A stretch of DNA of 64,000 nt from Latrodectus hesperus. Taxonomy: Eukaryota > Arthropoda > Arachnida > Araneae > Theridiidae. This document shows, piece after piece, positions 27,542-41,812 of the stretch. The position numbers and the translations under genes are program-made. The notes beneath the pieces were generated by a model. The model saw only the letters and a program-made list of their open reading frames with translations. It made no database searches and was not told the DNA's origin. The number at the start of each line of letters is the position of its first letter. Position 1 is the stretch's first letter. The DNA is taken from the NCBI GenBank assembly GCA_037975125.1, contig CM075852.1, forward strand, positions 4,290,214-4,354,213. Reading direction: 5' to 3'.

Positions 27542-28899
27542 GTGAGTACTTCTGTGCACTTTGATTAAGATACTTATTCAGAAATTTGGTGAGCACTACT
27601 CAAGTTTCAGAATATCATATTTGGCTCAAAGCTCTAAAATCTGGAAATTCTATACCCAGTCGTTATTTTCTAAAAACTTAAGAATAGAAATTATAAGGAT
27701 TTCAGATATGATATAATATTTCATTAGTTATTTAAAAATAACAATTTTTTTATTGGCTAGAAACTAAATATTCCATCTAATGATTAATATTTCTGGATGA
27801 GTGGAAGATAATTAAATATAGATATTATTTTTAAATATCATGACTTTATATATATGTTTCACTCTATAAAAAAAATATTTTTTAAAAAAATATTTTATAT
27901 TTATAAAATTTATTCAAAGATATAATTTAAATTTCGATTTTTAAAACAAAAATACTTTTGAATGAATATACATAGCTTCTAAAATATGCTTGGACATTTA
28001 TTTTAGATAACTAATTTGACATATTATTCACATTACACCACTGGATATTTTTAATTTCCTGAGGCCTCAAATAAATACTAACGTTATAAAGAAGAAAAAA
28101 ATAAACATAATGTGAGTTGCAGTTGTCAGGGAAAATTATATTTCCACTCTCTAAAATCTAGTTAAGGGAAAAGGATTGGTTCAGGCCAGAAACGTGAAAG
28201 AAATTGCATAATTTTTAATTATGCAAATGTCGTCATCAGTTGATAGGTCCAAAACGATAAAGCAACTAATCTCAATAAGATTAGCTATTTATTTTGATGA
28301 ATATTAATGGTTTTCCATTGAGAAAGTAATTGATAATGAGTAGGTTTCAACATTTATACAGCTTTAGTTTCTTTTTTGTTAAAATTACCTTATTTTTAAA
28401 ATATTAACAATTAGTAATAACGTTAAATATTCTTCAAAAACTATACTTGTTTCTAAAATTTGATAAATGTTGTATTTTTGGTGTCATAGCTAATATATTT
28501 TCGCATCATTTCAGCTTTTATTACTATTAGGAATAAAATAGCCATGCATAATGGCTTCACTTTCATACACCTGACATGGTTAAGAAAATACATTACTAAA
28601 TATTTATCATTCAATATTGATAAAATTACTAATTGCTATACAATTTTTACGGTATTTTAGATGGAGAATGATAGATTGCCTTTAAATTTATAAAAGAAAC
28701 AATGATTATCATCAATAGGAGTAAAATATGGAAAATTCGATGTAGAGCTTTGGGGATGTAAACTTTATTCCTATTATCAAAACAAGCAGAATGTAGTATT
28801 TGGTAAAATAAAGAAGGGACATAGTCATAATAACTTGAAGGATCAAAAGTGCAAAGTAAAACATTCATTCTTATGGAAATGCTCCACTAACCCATGAGA

Positions 28900-29560
28900 T
28901 TTTTAATGTACTATTCAACGTGTTGGGAACCAGAAATTTCATGTACACTACTGAGTGAAGATTATCCAGCTAGATGTAGGTAATCTGGTGCGCAATGCAT
29001 GAATTTAATTTATCTAAATTCGTAACACAACACCACAATACACAATTTTCTTTTCAATTCTGATTCAGGTATTTCCAGATTCATAAATTCAAGGAATTCA
29101 GATGGAAGTGGCTTGATTTTTGAGAGATTGTGACTTATAATGCTATCATGTCTCAATAAACTTTCAGTAAACTAACATTAAATCCTTAACTTGTGAGGCA
29201 AATCATACTCTAGAATTATCCTGCCTAAATTCGTTGTAAATCAAACATTGAAGTCATTGGAGTGCTGGAATTACGTAATTGAGGGATACAAATTCCTAGA
29301 TTATGCCATTAATAATGCAGATAACAGTACCTACAATAGCAGTTTTAGACTGGGTAATGTCGAAATCTGTTTCCAACTCATACCATACTGTCAGTATTGG
29401 TGAAGAAAAGAGATAAAGTTTGGGAAATGGTTAGATTTTCTTCTGCCCATATTTAGAGATTCTCTGTAATGACAGCCTTCTGTAAGTGGATGCGAGCTTC
29501 GTTTGTCCACAAAATATAAAGCTGTATGAGGTTCCCTAGAATGCTCTCAGACTTACGAAA
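28900..29560 (-). pseudogene. Heavily decayed mariner-like transposase relic, minus strand
   Basis: Minus-strand translation near 29540-29440 gives WTNEARIHLQKAVITENL and IWAEENL, resembling the first-catalytic-Asp block of spider and insect DDE transposases (usually WTDEAxFHL ... RIWxEENP), with the catalytic Asp replaced by Asn. Further along, in shifted frames, text such as NYVIPALQ resembles the downstream block. Many stops and frameshifts are present and no terminal repeats were found, so boundaries are approximate. The similarity is judged by eye. Confidence 0.5.
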
Positions 29561-31099
29561 TTATTTTTTTTCGTTAGGAAAGTCTGCAATAAGTAATTCT
29601 TACACGTTGTTTATTTTGTTCACAGATAGCATAATCTTTCTCAAAATCAAATTTAAAAAAATAATTTTTTGTAAAGCACACTCATATTTTCTACCAAGAT
29701 TTTCAGAAGTTGTTTTCCAACCTGATATTTTCATAGATACGTATCATTTGTCACTACCATTCCACAAAATTATTTAATAATGCAATAATGATATAGTGTT
29801 TTTGTCCGTTTTCTTTCAAACCTCTATTCAATGATAAAACCTAAATAATGTTTGCGAATTCAAGTAACATCTTCGCATAGATAAACTTGCTACAAGTTTA
29901 TCATTGAACTAGCCAATGTTGATACATAATTTTCTACGGTATTATATAGCGAGTACTCACAACAACGGTTTTTATAGTGTTCCCGGTATTTACTCCTGTA
30001 CATGCAAAATTTAATGTGCTCCTTTTGATTTAATTCTGTATTGAGGTATGAAGCACACTAAATTATTGCATTTGACGTTTTTGTGCTGCCTATTTGTCGT
30101 AAGCAGAAGAGCAGACATAGGTTATTGTATACCGTATGAAATTATAAGACATAGAGAATTTAAATTCTTGTGAAAGTCAATTTACAAATTTGTTCAGATA
30201 TATCAGCAATAAAAAGATGTGAAGAGAAGTATAGGAACTGATTATGTAAAATTTTTTCATTTCTACAAGTATTTTGTATACTACATAAGAAACCATCAAT
30301 ATAATAAAAAAAGGTTTTTCTAAGGGAGAAGAATTTTCTATTTTCTGTAGAAATAAAACTGTACATACTATTTCTTTTCCTGAGATAATACGTTGAAATA
30401 ATTATTTCATCATCTTATTCCAAAATATTATCCATAAAACAATTTTAAAATTATCCATATTTGTGTCTCATGGGTTTTGATCTTAGAATTTACAAAAATC
30501 GTATTTATAGAATAAATATTTAGATAAAATTGTATCCATTCAATGCAATTAAATATTAATTTAAATTTTATCTGTTTACTTAATATAATAACAAGTTTAA
30601 CACAAAAGAAAAATATAATACATGAAACTAAATAATATTTTTTAAAATAATCCTGTAGTTATATTAAAATGATTTCTAAGGAAAATCCCAAGGCATTTGA
30701 GCGAAATATTGCCTTATATGATTTTTTTTCATTTTGGGAGAACTTTTATTCCGACTAAGAATTTTTCATGAAGGAATAAGTCATTAAAAATTTACCAGAG
30801 AATTTTAAGAATTATATATTATGTATTATTTATATAATCATGCCATACATACATGCATATTACATATAATACGTTAATATTTCAAGCCTGAAATATTATT
30901 CCAAACATGTAATTCAGCTATACTCCTTAGCGCTGCAATTAAATATGTAGCTAAGAAATCAGTAAAAGTGTTATGGGAAAATAAACATCAGCACATATAA
31001 ATAATTTATACGCTGATCCTCCTGTATTACATGGAATGCTTTGGGCTTAAGTGGTAAATCTGAGAGAAAAAAATAAAACTAAGCAGTAATATATAAGCT

Positions 31100-31552
31100 A
31101 TGTCCTACCTTTCAACTTCAGGATGTCACCTCAATATTGCAAGTGCAACATCAGCAACTCAGACAAATAGTCTGGACAGCAAGCAAACTCGCGGCAATTG
31201 CATTAATTTGGCAAAGATACCTGACAAGAATATAAATGGAATGCCGCCAAAATTGATTGCGTACGAATCGAGTTTTTATACGTTACATCAAATATTTTCT
31301 GTGGCCAAGTTTCTAGCCTCATTCATTTCTGGTGTCAGTGAATGCTATCGGTTAAAAGACCTGCCATCATTTTTCGGAATTATTTTGGCGTTTGTTCGAC
31401 TTATTGTTTATTTTGTAATAGTAAAGGTTTTTTTTACTTGTTATTTTGTACATACGAATGCAGGAATAATATTTTCTGCTGGTTATAAAGGAAAAAATTT
31501 TAAATTTATACATTACTTGCCAGAAAAGTTTGTTGCAATTTTAGAAATTTAA
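31100..31552 (+). CDS. Hypothetical 150-codon open frame, unrecognised
   Basis: The longest open frame outside dinucleotide repeats: 150 codons from ATG at 31100 to TAA at 31550. The first half is polar (Ser, Thr, Asn, Lys-rich) and less AT-biased. The second half is hydrophobic, with a likely membrane-type stretch at about residues 87-116. TATATAA lies about 10 bp upstream of the ATG, too close for a normal core promoter. No splice sites join it to teneurin and no family is recognised. It may be a relic of a mobile element or a chance frame, though 150 codons is long for such AT-rich DNA. Confidence 0.2.
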   Translation: MSYLSTSGCHLNIASATSATQTNSLDSKQTRGNCINLAKIPDKNINGMPPKLIAYESSFYTLHQIFSVAKFLASFISGVSECYRLKDLPSFFGIILAFVRLIVYFVIVKVFFTCYFVHTNAGIIFSAGYKGKNFKFIHYLPEKFVAILEI

Positions 31553-31580
31553 AATTTTTTATAATTTTTTAGTTTACCTG

Positions 31581-31702
<122 letters not shown>

Positions 31703-31924
31703 CTATTTATATCTACGTATCTCATAAATAAACTAGTAGGAAATACGTTGAAAAACTTTTATGAACTAAACTATTTACTTTCAAATTTGGAATTACTACT
31801 TTTGATTATTTTAGAAATGTGTATAATTTTCCGATAATCTGAATTCAATGGTTTTCATAAACGTGTATGTAAACTATCGTTTAATGTAATAATAAATTTA
31901 TTGTATCTTAAAAACAATGGTAAT

Positions 31925-31928
<4 letters not shown>

Positions 31929-31978
<50 letters not shown>
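31929..31978. repeat. (TA)n microsatellite
   Basis: TA run of about 50 bp with one G interruption near its right end. Confidence 0.96.
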
Positions 31979-34900
31979 TTAGATACTTTTATCATATGAT
32001 TCTTCATATATCATCCAAGCCATAATTGATAAAAATGATGTGAAATTTCATTTTATATTACTTAAGTTTTCACACTTATCCTCATCCTCCATACATTTTA
32101 ATACTGTTATTGCGCTAAGTGTTAATCCTTGTGATGCATTTTGGAGATATTTCTCTGTAAATTGTTTTGCAAAATTAAAATAGAAATTAAAGTTAAAAAT
32201 GTTTTAAAAGAGTAACCAGGTATGAATTGTACTAAGCAATTTGTAATGTTACATATAAAATAATTGTGTGCTTTATAAAGTAATCCAAATTTTAAGAATG
32301 CAGATAGAATGCTAAATATCCAAAAAAAATAAGACCAAACTCTATTCTAAATTCGAAATTGATTTTATTTAAATCAAATGAAGCATCTAAGAATAAATTA
32401 TAACTATTTGTAGAAAAAACTATTTTAAAAGACATTGCAATAAACGCATTTCAATTGTTTTAGTTTCCAATCAAGATAAAATAATAAAATATCGTTAGGA
32501 ACATACATAAATGCATGTATGCATGCATGCTAGAAAATAAATTAAATATATTTTCTAGCAAGTAAAAGTATAGAAAATATTGTCGTAAAGAAAATAAAGT
32601 TTAAAATGAATTAAGACATTACCATAAATCTCAAAATGCACAAACATATCTTTTTTTTCAAATAAGCAAACTTAATGCTTATGTCTAAAAAATGGACAAA
32701 TTTACTGGCGCATTTTAAGGAAGCATACACTAGAATACTTATTTAAAAATAAATGTGACTCAATAATGATTAGAGGTAAATTTATTTCAAAAAGTAAACT
32801 TTAAAGCTTTTCTGTAGATGTGAATTCAAAAGTATCCATTATTATTGTATAATCATGTTTTATCTAAAATAACTTTCATCTCAAAAGGTCTGCTTAAATT
32901 GCTTTAACATGAATCTTCAGTAGTATATATCATTGTATCAAGATCTCAAAGTAAATAAAATATGATCTTGACAACCAGTTTATTTATTGTTCTAGTAAAA
33001 GAAAGTGCATTTTCAATGCATTTCTTCTAGTGTATATTTTTCTAAATATTCAAAATTTTCATTTGACCAAATGTAAACTTGAATAAAAATTATGGAAAAT
33101 ATTTTCTATTCTTTGATTTTCTCAGTTGTTTCAAAATATAGAGAATTCAGATCCAAAATAAGTGTTCATTGAAGAGAGAGGCAATAAATGTGATACACAC
33201 ACATTCTTTCAGAATTTAACATATAAGTAAAAATTTGTATGACTGTAATTATTATGAAAAAGTATAGTTTTTATATTAATTTCAAGTGAACTTAATTTTG
33301 AAAAATCATATCATTATTTTTTAAGTTTTTAAGAACTTCGATTAGTCTTTCAATATTATTTTCTTTTTAAATAAAAAAATTTCTTTCATTTTATAAACTG
33401 CATATTACAAATTAATATATAGAAGAAACTTAATTAAAAGATTAACAGGATTGAATTAAAATATTCATTACAAAATAAATAAAATATTTTATAGAAACAT
33501 AAGCCCACGATTATTTTAAGCATATTTAAATATATTAAATGTTATCTTTATATGTGCTTAAAATAGTCGAAGTTTTATGTTTTCCTGAAACATTTTATTA
33601 ACTTTTTAATGAATATTTTATTTAAATTCTTATTTCTAAATCTTTTTTAAACCTGAAAGACATACATATTCAAAAATGCATAGTTTGTGGCTTAGTGAAA
33701 TTATTAAATGAAATATGTAAATATTTTTGCTAATGATTTAAATAAAATGAATATTTTCAAACGTGATATCTTGGACTTACAATACAGAATTTCGAATTAA
33801 TGAGTACATTTTAAAGCAATAAAATATCTTAACAAATGATAACTACTTGAAATTTCATAAAAACAATGTAATATCTAACGTCATATTACAGCAAAAGAGA
33901 TGAGAAAGAGTGGCATTAATCGTACAAATAAAAGTAATAAAGCTACTGCTGTGTGAGTTTTTATCCAGATTAGTTTTATCATTTCTAAATTATTCGTTTA
34001 TTTGGACAAAATACGACACACATTACTTTACAATTTTTATTCAATGTGTTTATCATTTTCCATTGAGAAATGTGTCTGAATATCTAAGCAAACGTCCTAA
34101 TAAGAAAATTAAATATTATAGAATTCATCAAACTTATTAAATTTTTATTCTAAGATAATCATCCTTATATTTAGTCATTTCATATGTTTCCAAAAGCTAA
34201 TTTTCTTAATCTAGGTTCTTCAATTGCATCTATTATCGACTTTGAAATACACTCTACTACCTTATTCTTCCTTCACTATACATTTTTTTAAATAAAGTTC
34301 ACACTAATGAATTAATGTAATTATATTAATGATCTATTACTGGACGAAATGTTTCACTAAAGATTAGTTTTTAACTGTTATTTAATTCAAATTTATAAGA
34401 ACAATATTTAAAACATAATTTTATTTTGAATATTTATTTTTAATGTAAATTTTTATCTCAATTCATTGTATTTATATAAATATTCTGAAATCCTTCAAAT
34501 TTTTTGTAACATATTAAAACATTTTCAAATTTCACATTAAATTTACGTATATGCCTTCTATTAAATGTATTATGTAAATTAAATATAAAAGCAATTTTCT
34601 CACTGTTAATTCAAAAAGATTCATAAAAGACGTAATAAAATATTTTCAAATTTTAATGTCTTTTGGTTTAAATCATAACATTAATGTTATTACATATTTT
34701 ATGCTACTATGCTTCTTAAATAAATGTTAATCTCTGTTTCTGAAAAACACCAACAAAGGTAATTGTATATTTTCCATTTATTTAATGACAACAATTGGTT
34801 TTCATTCCGAAAATGCAATGAATAGAATAAATTTCTTAAAATTTTATGTAACACAAGAATACATTCTTCTTATTTCATTCAAACAAACATTATTGTAAAA

Positions 34901-35590
34901 GTTTACGAAGAGTTTTTAAAGAGCATATTCTGCAATTTACACGTATTCATATTTTTATCAGTTTTAAGTAAATACTTTTAATTAAAAGTTTAAATAAAGC
35001 AGTTAAATGAAATAAGCATAATTGAAACAGTAAATGGGTAAATATAGATAAACTAATTTATGAATAATAAAAAAGAAGTACTTCAAAATATTTAATAAGT
35101 GGACAATGAATAGATTATAAAATTGATTAATAATTAATGTAAATTTAAATAATAGACATTTTCAAAAATATAATGGACATCCACTTCAAAAACAATTTAA
35201 CAATATGAAAACTTTAATAAAATTAACTTTAATAAAGTACATCTCAAAAATGGATTCATGGTGTAATAATAAATATAGACAATTTTAAAGTATAAGGAGT
35301 ATAAGTGAGAAGACTTATAAATAGCATTTCATTATTTTTATTAGTTATAATTTAGCTGATATACAAAGAATTACATGAACATGTTTCTAAATATAATTAT
35401 ATCGTAACTTTAAATACATAAGTAGTATCTATTTATTTTATGATACACAATATTTACTATTTTATCATTGAATGTTAGCTGTTATATACCTTTGCGAAAG
35501 CCATTGAAATTAGAATATCGGAAAATTATACACATTTCTAAAACAAAAAAATATTAATTTCAATTTCAAATTTAAATAGTAATAAAAATT

Positions 35591-35799
<209 letters not shown>

Positions 35800-38086
35800 G
35801 TCATATCAATTTCGCTGCATTCAAAAACTCAGAAAACATTGTTTCGTCGATTCCTTTGCATTGTTATTTTGATTAACTTGAAACATAAATCAGTATCTTA
35901 TTCCAAGTGGAAACTAAATTATTCATAACAATTTCGAAAGCGGAAAAGAAACTTTAAGAAATTGAACTCATATTTATTTATAAATACATATATTTGAAAA
36001 CAAGATATAAGAAATTGATGCAAAAACATATGAAATATTCTATACTAGTTTAATATCAATTTGTTTCTATTCGATGATAAATCAATATATTTCTATTTTT
36101 GAGATATTTGCTCACAGAGTCTTTCATTTCTTAATCTGCACGATGTTTTGGACTTTGATTGCCTTATGAATTTTATGTATGAATTCGTAGTCAGAAAGGA
36201 AATTTACATTTTCTTAAAAAATACAATGAAAACAATATAGTCTCACCGACTAACGTTCTTTCTAAGTATACATTTCAAATAATTTACATATATTTATGTA
36301 AGAAAGCTCAAAAGTTGCTTAAATTAATTTTATCTTTGTATTTATAAGAGAAGTAGATAAAGATGCTTTATAATTTCATGAATAAATAATGGGAGTTTTG
36401 AAATAAAAAAATACATAAAAACAGAAAGAGATAAAAATGTATAGAATTTTAAACTACACCTAATATAAATTGCTCTTAGCATTTCTAGTAAACAAATATT
36501 ATTAAAATGAATAGATCCTTAACATAAGAATAAAAATAAGCATTCACAATATTTTGAAGAATAATAATTCATAAAAAATAATTTGCATATTAATGGTAGA
36601 ATTAAATAAAACGTATTGGTATTGTATGATAAGACTATCTTTGTTGTTTAAAAAAATTATTGTCATTTGATGACTTGCTGTAAATTGAATTTATAAATGA
36701 ACATCAGAAAATAAATTCTATAAGGCATCCCTGAAATGTGTTTCAAACCTATACGAAACTGTTTTAATAATTATTTTAATTATTAAAATGTTTTCATTGT
36801 TATTTTAACTGACACTTATAGTAGCATACGTTAATTGTTCCTTATAATATCAAAATAAAATCAATTGTTCCCCAAAATTCCCAATTTTTATGCAAACACT
36901 ACAAATAATAATTATGTAAAACAATTTCTAAGCGATTTAAACGGTCTTTTGAAATTAACCTTATGTCAATTTAGAAAGGAAACATATTCTCGTCCATTGC
37001 TTAATATGTTCTTTTCGAATGACATGAACTCTCAGAATATCTCGTCCAATGAAATTCTACAGTAATACGCCTTGCATTATATTTTAACAATATTATGCTG
37101 CTTTAAAATCCTTCAAGATCCGGTAACGTCTTGGAAAGTAGACACCCGCAGCCTGATATCAATTAAGAGAAATGTGCTTATCATCACCACGCCTATTGCA
37201 ATCTACTCACTGACGTATACATCAAGTTTAGAGAGTAATGCAACGTCTTTATTCCCTTTGATATGTGACTGCAATCGCCATTGTGATGACGTATCATGAT
37301 GAATTCAAATAGATCCTAGAATCAGCATTTCATATTAAGGATATGAATGCAAGGTGTTTCAATTGAGTAATGAAGGTACTGGTCTCTATTCCAAAATATT
37401 ATCATAGTACAGAAATAACAAATGTCTTTAAGGTTGTTAATTTTACTATCTTTATAGAAACATTCTTCTTGAATGTAAATTATTAATTTTTTATGTAAAC
37501 GCTATGAGAACAGAGAACACAATATTAGAAAAGAAATATATATATTGCATGAATATTCTTTGTACTCCATTATGTTTTTAGCAATGGATATGATAGATAT
37601 TCTTGGAAATATTTAGTAAAATATAGACTCAAAGAATAAATTGAAGGTTTTCCTATTGTTCATGAAAATAGTTTTTGATGAATATAAAACAATAAATTCA
37701 TTTAATGAAACCAATTAAAAACAAATTATTCAAACAAATTATTAAAAATAAATTTTTCAATATTTAATTCAATTATTTTTTGGGTGAAATGAAATAATAT
37801 TTTAGTATATATATATATAAATTCACTGCTGGGCAAAAATTAAGAACGAAATGGAAAAATTAGCGCAACAGCGGAACAAACAGGTAGATTGGACAGAAAG
37901 ACCAATCAGAAGATCGACTACGGTCAGGTAAGCAAGGACATACTCAAATTAAGCTACATGACGTAAAGGGGGAATGTCGGAGGAGTATAAAGCAGGATGG
38001 TGGTGTACGCTCAGAGTTTCTATGAAAGCTATTGCACTGAGTATATCAGTTTAAACGACGTAGAGCGGTTTAATCAGTGTGAAAGA

Positions 38087-39298
38087 ATGAAAAGGCAATC
38101 TCGTAGACGTGACATCTAGATGACGTTCTTCTTCTTCTTCTTAGAGTTGGGTTTGTATTATATTGGGCACCTCTGCTTTTATCAGCATTTGTACTATTAA
38201 CTCCAAACCCAATGTTTCCTAGTTCCAGTTGCTCGGGTCACCCACTTTATTAATAATGTCCGATAACCCTTTAATGGAGTCTAGGTGTAACTCTCTAGGT
38301 GAGATTGAATCATTGGGAAGATTGAGGAAGGTCGAAGTGTGACAAGTGTGGCTGCAGAGTTTGGAATCGTTCACAGCATCGTTTCACGAATCTGGAGAGC
38401 ATTTCAAACTACAGGAACAGCTGTCCGAATGTTCAGCAGTGGTGTCCACGAGCAACCACGGCAGCCGACAATCGGTATATGGTCCTACAGGCAAGAAGGA
38501 ACAGGCGGCAGACGACTGGAGAAATCGCGAGACACCCCAACAGATAACTGGACGACCGATATCACAGTTTACAGCTGCCAGGAGACTGCACAATGGTGGC
38601 CTATTCGCCTGACGACTTGTACGTTGTGTACCACCAACGCCTGCCCACCGGAGAAGGCGCTTTGTGTGGTGCCGGGAACACCAGAACTGGACGGATCAGC
38701 AATGGGATCAAGTACTCTTTACTGACGAGAGCAGATTTAGTCTGACTACAGATTCTGGACAAATACACATCTGGAGAGAGCTTGGAACACGCAATAACCC
38801 CTCCAACATCGGCGAAAGGGACCGGTTTCGATGATCGCGGTGTTCTCGTTAGGGCAGGCATCATGCTTAGTACCCGTACTGATCATCATGTCGTCCAAGG
38901 AGGTTCAGTCAACGGGTCCCGTTATTGTGATAATATTCTCCTTCCTTATGTGCTTCTTTTTAGAGGTGCTATGGGTCCCCAGTTCCTCTTCATGGACAAC
39001 AATGCTCCATATTATCCTACAGAGGCTGTCGAAGAGCTTTTGAAAAGTGAGGATATTGAAGGCATGGACTGGCCGGCAAGATCTCCGGATCTAAATGCAA
39101 TTCGAAAATGTGTAAGACTTTCTAGGGAGAAGCTTAGCGGCACGTCACCAACCGCCAGTAACGATTCCGGATCTGCGATTGGCACTACAAGAAGAATGGG
39201 CAGTAGTACCTCAACATCTTATTGACAACCTCATACTTAGTATGGACAGATGATGTCAATCCGGCACAATAGTCAGGAGAGATCATATCCCCTTCTAA
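38087..39298 (+). pseudogene. Tc1-like transposase pseudogene, interrupted and frameshifted
   Basis: A start at 38087 gives MKRQSRRRD, the usual basic N-terminus. The helix-turn-helix follows after a nested insert: TSVAAEFGIVHSIVSRIWRA (about 38339-38398). Later blocks are QLTGRPISQFTAARRL-like text near 38545-38590, FTDESRFSL (first catalytic Asp, about 38716-38745), FMDNNAP (second Asp, about 38989-39010) and WPARSPDLNAI (about 39070-39105). The catalytic Glu codon survives just beyond but is displaced by a one-base insertion. The C-terminus ends RRDHIPF at a stop near 39296. Without the insert the gene is about 347 codons, normal for Tc1. Several frameshifts and stops mean it is inactive. 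Confidence 0.9.
38124..38293 (-). mobile_element. Nested 170-bp retroposon insert inside the Tc1-like element
   Basis: This segment separates the transposase N-terminus from its IIGKIEEG helix and is absent from normal Tc1 genes. It is flanked by TCTAGATGA (38115-38123) and TCTAGGTGA (38294-38302), a 9-bp direct repeat with one mismatch that looks like a target-site duplication. One end carries (TTC)n at 38126-38141, i.e. a (GAA)n simple tail if read on the minus strand. That suggests a 5'-truncated non-LTR retroposon inserted in minus orientation. The source family was not identified. Confidence 0.65.
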
Positions 39299-39531
39299 AA
39301 GCTGGATCTTTCTTGCTAGAGAGCTGTCCCATGGATGTTTCGGCCATCTCTGTCATTATGTTCCATGCTCATTTTTCAATAAAGTTCCTTTTTAATCATT
39401 TGGATTTTTTTTCATATTATTCTTTTTTTCATATTCATTGGAGGATGTTCTGCTACGAATTTATTTATTTGGAACACTGCTGAGCGACGCTGCACTAGAA
39501 AAACCGTTTCGTCCTTAATTTTTGCACACCA

Positions 39532-39532
<1 letters not shown>

Positions 39533-39624
<92 letters not shown>
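39533..39624. repeat. (TA)n microsatellite abutting the Tc1-like element
   Basis: TA run of about 92 bp starting at the right terminus of the transposon. A shorter TA run (37806-37819) lies just outside its left terminus. Confidence 0.97.
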
Positions 39625-39627
<3 letters not shown>

Positions 39628-41812
39628 GTAGATATCGACGTGTAACAAATTTTATTTATATAAATTTACTTTATATTCACATTTAATAAATAGAAATAAA
39701 ATGAATTTTTACCTAAAATGCCTTTCAAATAATAATCATTTTCAGCAATGTTTTGTTTTATTGTTCAAATAGCTGTTATAAATATACTAACACGCATATA
39801 ATAACATGTACCTAAATGTCAGAATAAATGAGATTACATTTAATGTTCACTATCAACTGTTCATGTAATATATATTTGACTTAAGTTTATTTTAAAAGAG
39901 ATCCCAAAGCCTTTATTAATTCATTTTATTATATCTATGTTTATGCTTTTAAATATTTATAACTAATTTAACAATATTAAATTATTTAAATGTAATTAAA
40001 TTTTAACGTAAATTGTTGCATTATTACATGAAAAACATATTTCTCTTTATTTTTCCTTTTCTTACATTTGAAAATTCAGTTATACAAACTTACAATTGGC
40101 AAATTGAAATTATACTTAGAATGTTTTTACTATTTATAATAATTTTAATTAAGATAGTGATGTAATCACATTTTCCCTTCTATTTTTATATATAACAAAT
40201 TTTTAATAAAACAGGAAAAAAAGTACTTATTTTTCTTTAAAATTATAATGCTTGTTGAATGAAGAGAAATCACTTTATTAACTGATTTGCAAAAAATCGA
40301 TATTTAAACTAACCATATAAATTTTGTTTTATTACAATAAACCAAAATATGTATGGATTTAGTTCCTTTCCGCATACTTTGGCTTAATGTGTCTCTTTCT
40401 TTCATTACAGAACTAAGATAGCGAAACCACACTCCGATAGTCTAAACTTCAAGTTCACGTTTACCCAATTTATTAAAGAAAGGTCACCCATTTTGATGAA
40501 ATTGTATATAGCCTTATAAGCCTTTTGCTAACTAACAAGTCAAACTTGAAAGAGATATTTATACTGGCACTATCCTCTTAATCCAACTTGGAAACGTAAT
40601 CAACTTCGGGAATTTTCTTCCTATCACATACGTCTTAATTACCCTTTTAAAAGTGAAGCGACACTTACAATGCTGTCTGCCCTTTAGGGAGGCTTTGCCT
40701 TCTAAAGCGATTTCCAAAGGAATATACAAGAACTTCACGGAAATTAGGAATAATCAATGAGACTTAGACAGAGAGTTTTGTTCTACTTTTTGATACTACT
40801 TAAAGAATGTTCAGTATTTAGAATGTTTCCTAGAAACATGATTAGTGAGTTTTGAATAATAACTATTGAAAATTATCTATCCTACGGCTGCATTTAATCC
40901 GGAAAGAATTGCATAGCTGTCAGTGTACAATTGTCTACGATCTGAAGAACATGTTTACTTAGAAAGTGCTCATTCTAATAAGGATAGTCATAAGTATTAA
41001 TGAGTTTAAAATTCATCTAATGCATTGAAATTGTGAATATATCGAAATCCTATGAGATTAAATAGTAAGTGTATAAATATTTTTTTTATCTAGCTTATAA
41101 AATTTAAGCATTGGATAAAATATTCTTCAAGGATTTAAACTAAAATTCCTCAGACTTCAATTTTTCTTTTTGCCCCAAAACTATGGGTAATTTTCTGGCA
41201 TTAAAATTTGAGAAAATTCCCTGTTAATTTAATAAATAAGCTTAATTTTTTTTATTTTAACTCTATTTTAAGTCAGGAAATTAATTGTTTGCAAAATCAA
41301 ATGTTCCATCAGGTTGTTTTAGCTAACAATTTACAATTTAATATACTTTTTATAGTACAACTTAAAATATCCTAATATATTCTTTTCCAGAAAGCTTTAT
41401 TCCTTATTGCTACTCATTTCTCAATTTTTCTTATGAAATTCAGAAGATTAAGAATTATCTCTCACAAATATTTTACTAATTTTATGTGACCATATTTTTT
41501 GAGGGAAGCTTATTTATAGATTATTTATTAATATTAAAATCGTTAGATAACTGTTTTAACTTTCATGAATTATAAAGACTACCTTACTCTGTAACTCTGC
41601 TATATAACACCTAAAATGCTAAATAATCCAAAAAATGTTGAAAAATTACTCTTTAAGTATTTCTATCACAGGGTTTCAATATAAGAATACTTTCTCACGA
41701 TGTAATGTTTTGAATACATTACATAAAACATAATTTATTCAATTTCTGTTATTACTTAAAAGTATGCATTTATTTATTTATTTTTTAAGTAATATTGCAA
41801 TGTTTTTATCAG

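Larger units (their letters stand above)
37824..39533 (+). mobile_element. Tc1-like DNA transposon, full-length but dead
   Basis: The left end (37824-37853) begins CACTGCTGGGCAAAAATTAA. The complement of the right end (39503-39534) reads TACTGGTGTGCAAAAATTAA, continuing GGACGAAACGG against GAACGAAATGG. These are inverted termini of about 30 bp with a few mismatches. Both ends abut TA-rich DNA (TATATATATATAAATT on the left, a 92-bp TA tract on the right), as expected for TA-specific integration. The length of about 1.71 kb, which includes a 170-bp nested insert, fits the Tc1 family. It encodes one transposase pseudogene on the plus strand. Divergence between its termini suggests moderate age. 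Confidence 0.92.

Noticed and set aside
27220..27564. 114-codon open frame from an ATG at 27220.
   Set aside because: It contains the EGF4-5 exon but its start and end are intronic; splice sites at 27332 and 27541 define the coding part.
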